NCBI GenBank assembly: GCA_015501075.1
Contig: JADNYJ010000068.1
Location: 124,001-188,000, forward strand
Origin: Gymnopilus junonius
Lineage: Eukaryota > Basidiomycota > Agaricomycetes > Agaricales > Galerinaceae
Direction: 5' to 3'
Length of the DNA: 64,000 nt
The position numbers and the translations under genes were made by a program. Position 1 is the first letter of the stretch; each line of letters opens with the position of its first letter. Shown in pieces: positions 23,816 to 34,590 of the stretch. The notes below the pieces were generated by a model, which was not told the origin of the DNA, ran no database searches, and saw nothing but the letters and a program-made list of their open reading frames with translations.

Positions 23816-24788
23816 CATCAGCAAAGTGTAGTTTTAGTTTCGTGTTTTTTCGCATTATTATGCATTTTTTGGTTTTCAAAAACTTCAGAACTCGAAACTT
23901 CAAAATTCAGAAAAAGGCATTCGTCAAAGTGAAAGGAAACTACCTTGGATGTATTCCATTCGACTCTAATTCAGTCCTATGCCCTATTTGCGCCAGCCAG
24001 CGTGTTGCCAGGCCTCGGGAGGTGATCCGGATGATGGATAAGAATTTGTTCTCATCACGTGTGGTGTTGAACTCCATTTTGGGAGAAATGTCCAGTCATT
24101 CGACTTCAAAGCTTCAACGTCAACTTCAACGTCAACCTTGACCTTCACCAAACCTTCACCATCCCAAACTCTCCTTTGGCAGCATGACACTGAAACGCTC
24201 CCCCATGTGTCATTCCATTGTCAAATCTCATTCGCACTCGCCAGCTTGATGGACCCTGAACTCCAGGCTTTACTAGTATGGACGAGAAGCTCTGGCAGAA
24301 CCTGAGGGATTGGGTATGAGTCAACGAAGAAAGGTAAGCCCTTCAGACTTCGCAAACCCACATCATCGATATCTGATGTCTCTTCTTGATGCTAGATAAA
24401 TGTCACTGGCTCCCGGCGCCTGCTACTTCTGAGATAACTTGTTGGTAGAATCATCTCAGTATTCATTTCCGGCTGCCCTAGCTTCTGGGGACATATTTTA
24501 CATTCGTCATTTAATGCTTGAATCCTTATTTCAATTCATTAGTTGGTGTACTGTATATTAGTCTTGTAGTCCTTCGGTAGATACTTAAATTTGGTCTGTG
24601 GGCTGAAGGGTCTATCAGAGTTTCGGTAAGTTTTTGGGTTTTTAATTTGGCTCGGCAAATGGCCACAATGTGCGTTTTTGGCAAAAAGGGCCTAGGTTTT
24701 TTGTTTCGCGTTCCTGCATTTCTGAGCATTTTCCTGCGTTTTCCCGCATTTCTGAAACGCAAAAAACTAAAACTACACTTTCCTGATG
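23816..24788. mobile_element. 973-bp element with 25-bp terminal inverted repeats
   Basis: The left end (23816-23840) and the reverse complement of the right end (24764-24788) match at 24 of 25 positions: CATCAG[C/G]AAAGTGTAGTTTTAGTTT. Weaker similarity runs inward, both arms rich in T and in GCATTTTT/GCGTTTT words. No transposase frame is present, so it would be non-autonomous. The interior has a short CTTCAACGTCAA tandem near 24110-24135. No convincing target-site duplication was found, so exact ends are uncertain. It separates the gene H coding region from its apparent TATA box. Confidence 0.6.
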
Positions 24789-24819
24789 TGTGGAGGCTAC
24801 CGGCGTCCTTCAGCCTACC

Positions 24820-26293
24820 CTGGACTCCTCGTTCAATGTCCACCCAACACTGGGTGCTCTGCTGATCGGATTGTTTATTTCCTGTTGCCTATTTGGCGTA
24901 ACCACCAACCAAACCCACATGTATTATTCTCGCTTCCCTGAAGACGCATTCTGGGTGAAGATCATGGCGAGTATAATATCGCATCCTAAACCTTGAGGGG
25001 CTCTTGACGCAAATCCACTGACAGGTCATGTCAATATGGAACGTTTTACCACCAGTGACTAGCCCTCCTTCAAGTAATTGACCGTTATATCACAGGCTTT
25101 GCGAGCTGGGTCATGCTATATGCATTTCCCATACAGTCTATATTTTTCCAGTCATCAATTTCGGCCGACCATTGGCCTTGCTGGATGTTACCTTGTCCAT
25201 GGACATCGCGAATCTTTTGAGCGGAATAATTGCTGTCATATCCCAGGTGGGTTCTTCTCTCTAACCACTATTCACTTTCTTGAACTTGGCATGGGACCAT
25301 GGGGCCAGTCATTCTTTATTGAGCGCTTGCGACGCATCAGCAAAACGCGCGTCGTTCCGATTGCGTGTTGGGTTGTGTCGTCAACGCGCTGCCTTCCACT
25401 GTTCGTCCTCACTCGGTATCTCGTAAAATCAAAAAATAGCAGTATCACAGACGCTGTTAAGGAAGTAAAATGGCTTTACACTTCAATTTTGGTCACTGGC
25501 TCCGCAGTAGACTTTTTTGTCGCATTTTACTTGATTTATCATAGGCAAACCTCGAAATCCAGCTATTTGAAAAGGTATGCAGCCTCTCTGGTTTCAAGAA
25601 AATCAAATTAACACACACAATCAGCACGTCGATCATGATCGACAGAGTGACAGGATGGGCGATTGGTACGTGCAGCTAGCTAATAACTTGCAGCAAAATC
25701 TTAGCCTTTCCAACATTATAAAGAAACGGGACTGGTTACCGGGATAATGGAGGTTTCTATGATTATATTTGTAAGGTTTAACCGCAATCCGACAACCGTA
25801 TATTCCTAATTGCTATCTAGTTCTTTGCAATGCCCGAAAGTTGTCAGTTTTTTTTATCGTAGCAGTCTTATGGAGATAGATCATACTCACTGCTATCCCA
25901 GGGATCTGGACGGCTTTCTTTTGTTCTCTTGGAAGAGGTGGGTCCTACCTGACCAGACATGACATGGAATAATCAATGCGCTGGGTGAAGTTTTCGCGAA
26001 CACCTTACTCGCCTCGTGAGTATCGACTCTGACCAGAGACCCGTCGTCGATTGACTGACCTCCTCTTAGGCTCAATGGGAGAGCAAGTTTCCGAGGGCAA
26101 GGCTTCATTGAAGTCCACTCACCTTCACCGACGGAAGGATCTCGAAACAACTTGCAGGTGAGAATTCCTTATCTTTCGTCAACTCAATTATAGAATCATG
26201 ACGCCCATGGGATAGCCCCGTCCTATGGCAATTCAAACCAGCAAGATGGCTGAGGTGAAAGTGGACCCCATTTTCGGGTATGGAATCTTTTAG
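24820..26293 (+). CDS. DUF6534 membrane protein H (subfamily 1), start codon lost
   Basis: The coding exons look intact: DSSFNVHPTLGALLIGLF ... YYSRFPEDAFWVKIM, microexon 25025-25038, LCELGHAICISHTVYIFPVI, SFFIERLRRISKTRVVP, GSAVDFFVAFYLIYHR, MIDRVTGWAI, ETGLVTGIMEVSMIIF, LNGRASFRGQGFIEVHS, and the tail KVDPIFGYGIF-stop at 26293. The position of the family ATG is CTG (24820). The frame is open upstream only to a TGA at 24784, with no ATG. Intron 1 has a GC donor (GCGAGT) and the intron after the microexon a GA donor (GAACGT). A 973-bp inverted-repeat element ends 31 bp upstream. It may start at CTG, use an unseen upstream exon, or be a young pseudogene. Confidence 0.65.
25025..25038 (+). other. 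14-nt microexon of gene H with GA donor
   Basis: GACAG | GTCATGTCAATATG | GAACGT, joining to GCTTTGCGAGCTGG (VMSIWLCEL). The donor is GA, with a different flank (GAACGT) from the GAAAGT of A-C. Confidence 0.65.
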
Positions 26294-27337
26294 AAGCAGG
26301 GCGCGGGGTATACTTAGAATAGCGAGATATGCTTACTTTGAATCCATCAGATTTGAATTTGCTACATCAGGTCTCATTGTTGAGTACCCCACCAAGACAT
26401 GTAGCTTCTCCAGCTGATTTATAAGTTATTGCTCTTTCCATTCCTAGTCCAAGATACCGCACCTTGATTTGCTCCCTTCTTGGCCATTTCATGAGGTTGT
26501 TGCCTCAACACGCCTTCATCAAAGTTCACGCTCGAAATAATATAAACGCTTGATATAACAAACTTATGAAGATGATTAGTAAACAACTGGCAATGGTAAT
26601 AAACACAATGAATTCACCAGAACGAGGCGATTGTATACTAGAAAAAAACAGGATGCTCGTCCCAGTTGGAAAACGTGTGGTGGTTATGGACTGCGTATCT
26701 TTCGGATCTGTGACAAGGTAACAACAGTCAGGTGACTGCTATCCCGAAATTTCACTTGGCAATGGCATCAACGCTCAACCCGCCGTCCACGGTCCAGCTT
26801 CCATGAATAATGTTGCAATTCCACATTGGCAGTGGACGACGAACAAGCGCGACCCGGTGCCCAGTGATTGTACTCAAGTAGTCAATGGTTGCCAATTGAG
26901 AACATTTATATGTGGTCCATTGCGGAATGCAGGTGCGTAAATGGCTGTTTCTGGCGAGGTGCAAGGTCGACTCATGTCTCGGAAAGGCCACCGCTACCGC
27001 AAGTTCCATGCACAAGATGAGCCCATGATTCAAATTGAGAGCTGAAACCACGGTTTTTGTCATACACGCCTGGCCTTCTCCAGCTGTTCAGTACTACATC
27101 AAATGAGTTGGCCAGCGTCACTGAGGAGATGTGCTCAGCTTTCAGGTTGATCGAAGAAAATGCCGTAAATAAAGAATGGTGGTTGCACAGGGTGTTGGCT
27201 GTGTCCTACCCTGATGAGCGTTGCCAACTCGTGTGCGGAGAAGGAGGTACATAACGGATGGTCGGGACTCACAACTACTTCACGCAATCCATTCTTGATT
27301 CCTTCCCTCTCCCTCCTCTCTCGAAGCTGGTAGCAAG
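26294..27337. other. Intergenic, one doubtful small frame
   Basis: A 103-codon minus-strand frame (27063-26752, MTKTVVSALNLNHGLILC ... GGLSVDAIAK) has no recognised family or signal. I do not call it a gene. The rest is the 5' flank of the protease gene. Confidence 0.35.
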
Positions 27338-29381
27338 ATGAGGAACCCCTTCTCTGCATATGTTCTTCTGTTCCTAGCCTTCTCCTCGGCTCTGGCCTTG
27401 AGACTACCTTTCCAAAAACAAGCGGTTACTGGAGCCTCTGTTAGTTCTGTATTCAAAAGTTCTTTTTCTTTCAGTTCGTTGAGCCAAAGCCAAACGACGG
27501 CAACCCAAGATGTCAATAACGTGCAAGATGCTCGGGTAAGTGTCTACTCTTTCTGTGCCGCCCACATTTAATTTATCTTTTCGCAGTACGTCACAAATAT
27601 AACAATTAATGGCGTTCGTAAGGCCTCATTTCATCTCGTCTCATTCAGTTACTGATACCCAAAATTTCCTCAGAGGTCACTGTCGCGCTTGATACTGGAA
27701 GTACGGACCTATGGTATGCCCGGTTGTCTTCATTGACAAGGTTATACTGATAATGGGTAACAGGGTTATCCCTCCTGGTGGTATAGGAACCTTCAACGAT
27801 ACTGGGATTGAAGTTAGCTTGCTTTACGGCGATGGGACTTACGGGACGTCTGGAACGATTGGTGTGGCTCCATTCGAGTTTGGTCCATACAAGATCGAAC
27901 AACAGGCCTTTCTCAACGCCGTTCAGTCAAATATCGCCGGAATGCAGGATATAGGTATTTTCGGACTAATGGGACTCAGCTTCGACTTCGCCACCGCTTC
28001 TCCCATCAACGAAAAGATTGAGAGCATCTATGGTCCTGATGCCACCTGGGGCCGTTCGGTGCTCAAGAACATTTTCAAGCAAAATCCTTCAGAACCCAAC
28101 ATGATCGCCATTTTGTTGGCTCGCACGGGCGACATGGAAGATACAGATGGTGGTTCTTTTACCATCGGCGAATATTTACCCCAATATGCGAGTGTCGTTA
28201 ATCAGACCAAACTACCCCAATTTCCGAAAGGTGGTGATCGCTGGACCGTGTTGATGGATGGAATCTACGTTGACGGTGCTGCCCTCAATCTGGAGTCCAC
28301 CAGCAATGGCGTCCCGTCTGGTCAGGCGCAAACTTTGCTCGACACCGGGAACTCGAATGCTCTTCTTCCCACCGGGTTATATGACGTCCTGTACTCACTC
28401 ATACCCGGGTCGATATTGTACAATGGCGCCTCGGGTCGCTTCTGGGTTATTCCGTGCAACACGACCACAAACCTCGAGTTCGTATTTGCGTGAGTGTCTT
28501 TTATAATGATTTTTTCCCCCTCTTTTTGTTGAGGAATTTTCCTCAGAGGCGTTCATTACCCCGTTCACCCTCTTGACCTCAGCACCATCACTAGCCCAGT
28601 CACCGTAGACGGTCAGCAATATACTGCATGTACCGCCGCATTTCAGAGTGGGGATGATTCTAGTAGCAGTGGCTTTGACGTGGCTTTGGGCGACAGCTTC
28701 CTCCGCAATGTATATTCGATGTATGGCTCCCTTCTTCTGACCCCATTCATCCCCTGACGACTCTTCTTCCTCTTCAGCTTCGACTTCGGCGACAACGCTG
28801 CCAACGGCGCGATTAGTGACCCTTACATTCAACTCCTGTCAACACTAGACCCGGCGAAGGCCATCTCAGAAGTAGCCACCATCAGAGGACAGACGTTGGC
28901 CAGCCTCCCTCCTGAGATGGATCCAACCAGACTCGTTGGCCTTGTGACGAATATCGAGGCCAGTTCAGGAGCTGCAGCCTTCTTCCAATCCAGCAGCGCC
29001 AGCAGTGCTATTGTAACCCCAACTTCCTCTTCCGGCTCACCTTCTCTGGACTCAGACGGTCCCAAGTCCAAGTCAAAAACGGACGTCCAACTGGCTGTGG
29101 GCGGCGCGGGCGGAGTTGGGCAGGCGGTTTTCATTGATGGATCTGTTGTAGACAAGTATGGCTCGGTCATCGTTGGGTTGCTGGCTGCCAACTTGTTTGT
29201 CGGACTCCTCTTGCTCATCTTCGGCGTTCTATCCTATGTGAAGAGGGGGTCGTCTAAGAACCTTGGGCGGAAGAATACCATTGATCCTCCCGGTCCTCCG
29301 GTGTACGTTCCTGTGAAGAACGTTGATCAGGACGAGGGGTATAGATTCTCGGAGGCGAATATGAAGCGGTATATTTCATGA
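27338..29381 (+). CDS. Pepsin-like aspartic protease with C-terminal membrane anchor
   Basis: Secretory-pathway A1-family peptidase. Starts at 27338 with a signal peptide (MRNPFSAYVLLFLAFSSALA) and a short Ser-rich stretch. After introns it reads YVTNITING and EVTVALDTGSTDLW, which holds the first catalytic Asp. The large exon has the flap region (LLYGDGTYGTSGTIG), then GIFGLMGLSF, and the second catalytic motif QTLLDTGNSNALLP near 28330. Later exons give GVHYPVHPLDLS, VALGDSFLRNVYS and FDFGDNAANGAISDP. After the catalytic unit comes a Ser-rich linker, then a transmembrane helix (VIVGLLAANLFVGLLLLIFG) with a short basic cytoplasmic tail ending NMKRYIS-stop. It probably acts at the cell surface or in the endomembrane system. 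Substrate unknown. Confidence 0.88.
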
Positions 29382-30341
29382 CGAAATGGATGAAATGAAG
29401 AGAGCGTTATGAGGCGGTTATGTTGGTGATGGCACTGCTTCCGGTACACGGTCATGACATGATGGACATGGTAATTTTGACGCCTGTAGCTGGATGCTTT
29501 AGGTTCTAATATATACCTGTTTGGAAGCTTGGTTGATTTAGTCATTATTTTATCGCGACTACATCATTTATAAAGAACTGCTTTATATCTGTGGTTGGAA
29601 CGAGAGTGGAACTTTTTGTTGGGGTTCGTTTGTACTAGGCTAAAATTTGCATTTGCTCACCTCAACTTTCTTTACTCTCCTTCCGCACTTCACTGAATGC
29701 AGGCCATATACTTAGTGGTTGATTCTCCGTGAACGACCAAAGTCTGCCTTCAACGTTCACCGTTTATGTTACCAAATTCCGCTAGGCTACGTCTTCTCTC
29801 GCTCTTGGTGGGATCTTTTCCGGTCGAGAAGGAAATACCGATTGATTTTTGGGCTCTTTCTCTATGGATTATTCCTTTGGCGTATGAATCCAAATTTTCG
29901 TACCATCATACACTTCGTGTGTCACTCTAGGCACCTTAGAACACTCTTGCTGTCAATCAGTTCGATGTTCTGCTCATGAGTCCAAGGTCATCCGCGTTAA
30001 CGCCGATCTTGCATGGAGGAGAAGGCAAGCCCGCAATGAAATATTACCCATAACTCAGCTAATGTGCGCGATTGCAGTATCCTGCGGCTTTCCACTCTGT
30101 TGGTGATAGTCATCTTTCGACAGTCAATCTTCCATCGATTTTTAAAGCGCTTTTGCCAAGAGTTCTTATTGAATCAGGTCTTCTAGCCATCGGATGCTAA
30201 ACCGAATTCTCAGCGATTATGATTCCGCATCACGCCTACGGATCCTATAAAAGCCACTTTAATTTTCAAATTGTGCCCTGTCAGGATCCTCTGGGCTCCT
30301 AACATTCTTTGTTCACAAGGTCTCTCTGAAGACGACAAAAT
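29382..30341. other. Intergenic with TATA box for the next gene
   Basis: No gene recognised. TATAAAAG at 30246-30253 lies about 90 bp before the next ATG and fits a core promoter. Confidence 0.45.
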
Positions 30342-31184
30342 ATGGCTTTGAAGCTCTCTATTTTCTTCGCAGTGGCGCTCACTCTTTTGCCCTCTGCCCT
30401 TGCATTCACTAACCCTGTTTATATTATTTCTAATGCGGAGACACCGTCTCTAACCTGCCTGGACTGACGCCTATTGGCGACCAGAGGGCTAATGATTGTT
30501 TGCCTCCGGTGAGTGTGGTTACTAGACCAACGAACCTCCTAGAACTTTAACTCCCTAGCTACTTGCTCCGTTGGACATCGGCCTATTCTGGCTTGTCCAT
30601 TGGATACGGACTCCGGCCTGTGCTCCGAAACGGTTCAAACAGTCACACCTACAGCATCTTTCCTCAATCTCACTGTCGACACGTCATGGTGAGGATACTA
30701 GCTCTCATGTTCTTCTCACTCCTTAACAACTTTTTACAGCGGTGCGGGCGAAGAAAGCGACGATGACTGCGTCCAAAATCATTTGAATAAATTCGCAAAA
30801 AATAGCACCCAATCTATGCTTGTTGTCTGGGTAAGAACTTGTTCACAAGGAGGTATAAGGGTTGCTCAATGACTTTCCTAGGATATCGCCGACATGGACT
30901 CGCTCTTTGAAAATCTTGACATCGACGACGATGGTGATGACGATGACGATGACAGCACTCCTCAGTAAGCATTTCTGGCACTATTTTCTCCTTTTCACTA
31001 ACACAACTCTTACAGCTACGATGTTCTTACCACAATCGTAAAGAAGAAAGTCAGCAGCACTGTGTCGCAGAGCTGCACGGGCATCGATGGACAGGCAGCA
31101 GGAACATTCAGACGGAGGTCGCTTAAGGGTGCTAGGAGCTTCAAGAAACGTCATATTTCATCCAGGATAGTGAGAAACTTTTAG
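30342..31184 (+). CDS. Small secreted protein with acidic tract (possible frameshift)
   Basis: Starts at 30342 with a clear signal peptide (MALKLSIFFAVALTLLPSALA). Spliced exons then read NLPGLTPIGDQRANDCLPP, CSVGHRPILACPLDTDSG, SETVQTVTPTASFLNLTV, CGAGEESDDDCVQNHLNK, NSTQSMLVVWDIADMDS, an Asp-rich run (DDDGDDDDDD), YDVLTTIVKKKVSSTVSQSC, and a basic C terminus (RRRSLKGARSFKKRHISS) ending at 31184. Introns 2-4 join cleanly. The signal-peptide frame hits TGA after SNAETPSLTCLD, while NLPGL is one frame off, so exon 1 seems to contain a 1-nt shift. The next intron also needs an unusually short 34-nt form to keep frame. Family not recognised. The gene may be mildly degraded. Confidence 0.5.
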
Positions 31185-32844
31185 GAAGGATCTATTAGTA
31201 GGACATGTTGAAAAAGTATATACCCGGCGCCTCTTGTATCACCAAGAGACCTCTTGATTTTGTCCATGTCATTTTCATCACATACACTCAGTAACGGCCT
31301 TCGTATCGAAGAAGCAAGATCATGGATGGACAAAAGGTCGCAAGAAGATGAAGTAGGTGAATGGGAGTAATGCAACGATCAAACCCATGGAAATCTTTAT
31401 TTGGAACTTCTGACATGACATAACTCAAGACACAGACGATCCCAGTAGTGTGTCGTTGCGTTAGAAAATGTGGAGACAAGTGGGACAGTACAATATATGA
31501 GAAGGAGAAAATGGTGATTGATTTGGACCCGTTGGTGAATTTTTGCGAAGAAATTTGAAGGTAATTTACCGTAAATGGATTGGTATTATAAATGACGCTC
31601 ACCTCAAATACTGACACTCCTGTGGCGGGACTATTCAACAGCTCGGTTAAATCCAAGCTGCTGATAACTCTCCTCTTGAATTTTGATTCGACTAAATTTG
31701 AGTCATTCTGTACATTTGACATCGGGCTGAATGGTGGGAAAAGTCGACAAAGTCAAGTCCTGGTGTATCGCCTTTTCCTATGATTTAGCTATGAACTGAG
31801 TAAAAACAATAACCAGGATTTAGCCCACTCAAAAATCCAAAGGTAAATTTTATTCAGCAGCAAAATTAACTGAGCTGTCAGGCCACAGTGTCAGACTCAA
31901 GGGCCAGGGCCTAGACCAAGCATGTGCTGACATTTGTCATCAAGTCGGAGCACCATGGCCGTTGACCAATTTTCTGCTCCCAATTTTATTTTATCGCATT
32001 GCACTCTCTACTTAGCCTTATGACACTGAGTCTTCCTGTCCTCGAAATTGAGTTTAGGCTCTAGTCCTAACCACCCCCAATACACAGCCCTGAAGTTTCA
32101 AGAGTCGTTCTATTTCAATTTGTCCTTGCAAACGGGTATTTTTGAACATATCGGCCCACTGGGAAGCTCGTATATCCTGTGCGAAATCATAGAAACAATG
32201 CATTATTTGGGTTCCTGGGGTGCTTATATTTCACGCAGTCTCAATCACAGACACCCAAAATTGTCAGGTTGGTCATATTAACCCAATTTAATCTAAAATT
32301 AATCCACATCTTTGGCAGACACGATGGAAGCCACGGTGCCAGAACGGCGCTGACACCACCCAGGGCTGTCCGTGACACAGCTAATAAGTTCACCGTAATT
32401 GCCATTCTCAGTCGATTTTCGACATTGTCGTATCTTAGCCTCAACACGGAGTTATGCGAACTAGTGCCTGGGCGGCGACTTACGAGATGGAAGAAACGGA
32501 AGAAACCTCTCAAGGCACTTTGGACCAAGAGGGTAGACTCATACACCCGTCTTGAATTTGGCTGTAGTCAGGCCAAGCCGTGTACTTGCTCTGGCATGTC
32601 AGTGAAGGCCGGCCAGCTGCCAAAGTTCCCAAGAAGGTTGACAACACCCGCGTCCCGTGCCACAACGGCACTGCACTATTCTCGGAGACTTGGGGAAGTC
32701 CTCTTACTTCCTTCCTTGTCAGTATAGCCGTCCGACTACGACCCTCCGACAGCCATTCTCGCAGCTAAGCGCCAAGTCGAGTATTAGAGGAAGGTTCTCT
32801 GATGAAAGACATCTCTTGGACGACTCTCATCCACAACCCTGATC
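31185..32844. other. 1.66-kb stretch without supported gene
   Basis: A 182-codon plus-strand frame (32179-32727) and smaller ones have no recognised domain or splice context. A minus-strand 144-codon frame (31722-31288) is similar. I see no gene I can defend. Confidence 0.35.
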
Positions 32845-34590
32845 ATGAGTGCAGCCGTCGATCTTTTCTCTCATCCCGAAATCGAGTCGCGAACTTTGTT
32901 CCCAAGTACAACTCGCATACACACGAAGTCGAGTCATAGGACTCTGCTTGATCTGCTCGAAGTATTTCCAGAACGGATTGTATGGAAGGAGCGAATGGAC
33001 CGAGCACAACTCCTCGGTTATTCCAGGTACGTTGCCGTTCCTTGATATCTGGGTTGCGCGTTTATGTTTTGAAAGGACAAGGAACCGGAAGACACCTCCG
33101 AAGTGAACAGGTCCAATGTATTAAGGATATTGTACGGAGCCAATGCCAAAATGTCAGTCGATACTTGATAATGACGGAAATCTCAGTTTTATAGATGATT
33201 TGGACTTTGAACCGGGGCCTAATGAAGCGCCTGTTATACTTGGACATGGTGGCGACTCGACTGCTCCTGGTTTCAGCAGCATTTCGGCGTAAGCCCGCTC
33301 TTTATAGAATGCGTCAAGTCTCCCAGAAATGGGGTGACAATTGGAAGTGCATCGTTTATCAGGCGGGAAGCTCAAGGAAAATGCCTTGCGTTGGGTATGC
33401 GAAGTGTTTCTGTTGCTGCTTGTAGACTAACCTTAGTTCGGTCAGACGGTTTATACCGCTATTCGCCAGATCTAGCTGCACCCAATGAACCTGCTCGGCC
33501 TCCAGTACATGTCTGGTTTTCGCACAACTTGATCACAGGCCATGGGTCAACATATTTAATACATCAATGCCCTGCCAATCCGAAACAACTTATACTCTCT
33601 TGCGCCCAAGGTCCGAATTTCAGGTCCCTTCTGAGGCCTCTTGCTATTGATATATTTTTGGGCGAGGACTCTGTGCAGAAATGGGCGGAAAGAGTGGCTG
33701 AAACACGTATGAATCTCCTCAAATATGTGGGTGTCGCCAGACTTTATCATTGTCCCAGATATTTAATCTTTCCTTTTCGTCTTTAGGAAGGACCTTTACC
33801 GAAGGAGCTGGACCATGAGACAACCGCCAAATCCGTGGAAGATCTGTACCAGCTTTCCCAACTCTTCCAGATCATCCGAGATATCGTCGCAGATATCAGA
33901 GACGAGCTGGATTTTCTGGTTACAGTCTTTGAGCAAAGGGAGAGCAAAGTGCCTTGGCAGAATCTCGATGATGCGAGCGTGGCGGAGTCCCTTCGATTTG
34001 TGAGATCGAAGAATCAGATATTGATGCGTTGGGTCATAAATTATACAGAAAGAACCCAAGTGCAGATCAATCGGTTCTTTAACCATGCGACGCAGAAAGA
34101 CAACGCTGTGAATGTTAGCATTTCTAAGTTGACCTCCAAGATAGCTGTGTCGGCTCAGAAAGATAGTTCGGCTATGATCACGTATGCGTTACTCGTATTA
34201 ACTTGTGAAGTTCTAATTTTTATTTCAGAATGGCAGCTGTAACGATGATATTCCTTCCAGGCTCTTTTATATCTGTAAGTGCATGTTGAGATCGCATAAT
34301 ATTGCCATCTTACGTATCCATACTCTATCCTGTAGGCCCTCTTTAGCACGGTCTTCTTCGACACTGGTGAAAGTGCTACTGGGAAGGTCGCACTCTTGGT
34401 TCACCCACAATGGTGGATCTTCCCCACTATAACCATTCCTCTTACAATGTTCGTCTTTCTGACTTGGATCGTGTGGTGGCGTATAAGGGACAGAATGACG
34501 ACGAGAAACTTGCCGATGGACACTACGATACAGACTCAGCTAGAGAAGATCAACATTCATTCGCAAGGATCAACGAGTCGTCGGTTCTGA
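32845..34590 (+). CDS. CorA-like divalent metal transporter family protein
   Basis: Multi-exon. Proposed exons: MSAAVDLFSHPEIESRTL ... from 32845; CTEPMPKCQSILDNDGNLSF ... EPGPNEAP (about 33128-33229); QHFGVSPLFIECVKSPRNG ... (33277 on); EGPLPKELDHETT ... VEDLYQLSQLFQIIRDI, with a long helical region ending FFNHATQKDNAVN. The protein ends with two membrane helices typical of fungal CorA-like proteins: TMAAVTMIFLPGSFISALF and WWIFPTITIPLTMFVFLTW, then a short tail to 34590. The FGV-PLF block and the end architecture match the fungal CorA/ZntB-like superfamily. The classical GMN selectivity motif is not visible after the first helix, as is common in this divergent group. N-terminal exon borders and start are less certain. 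Confidence 0.7.

Noticed and set aside
23816..24788. Target-site duplication for the 973-bp element
   Set aside because: The flanks (AACGACTG and TGTGGAGG) do not match, so element ends remain approximate.
24790..24819. Upstream extension of gene H from GTG at 24790
   Set aside because: Not an ATG, lies just outside the inverted repeat, and the ten extra codons match no paralogue.
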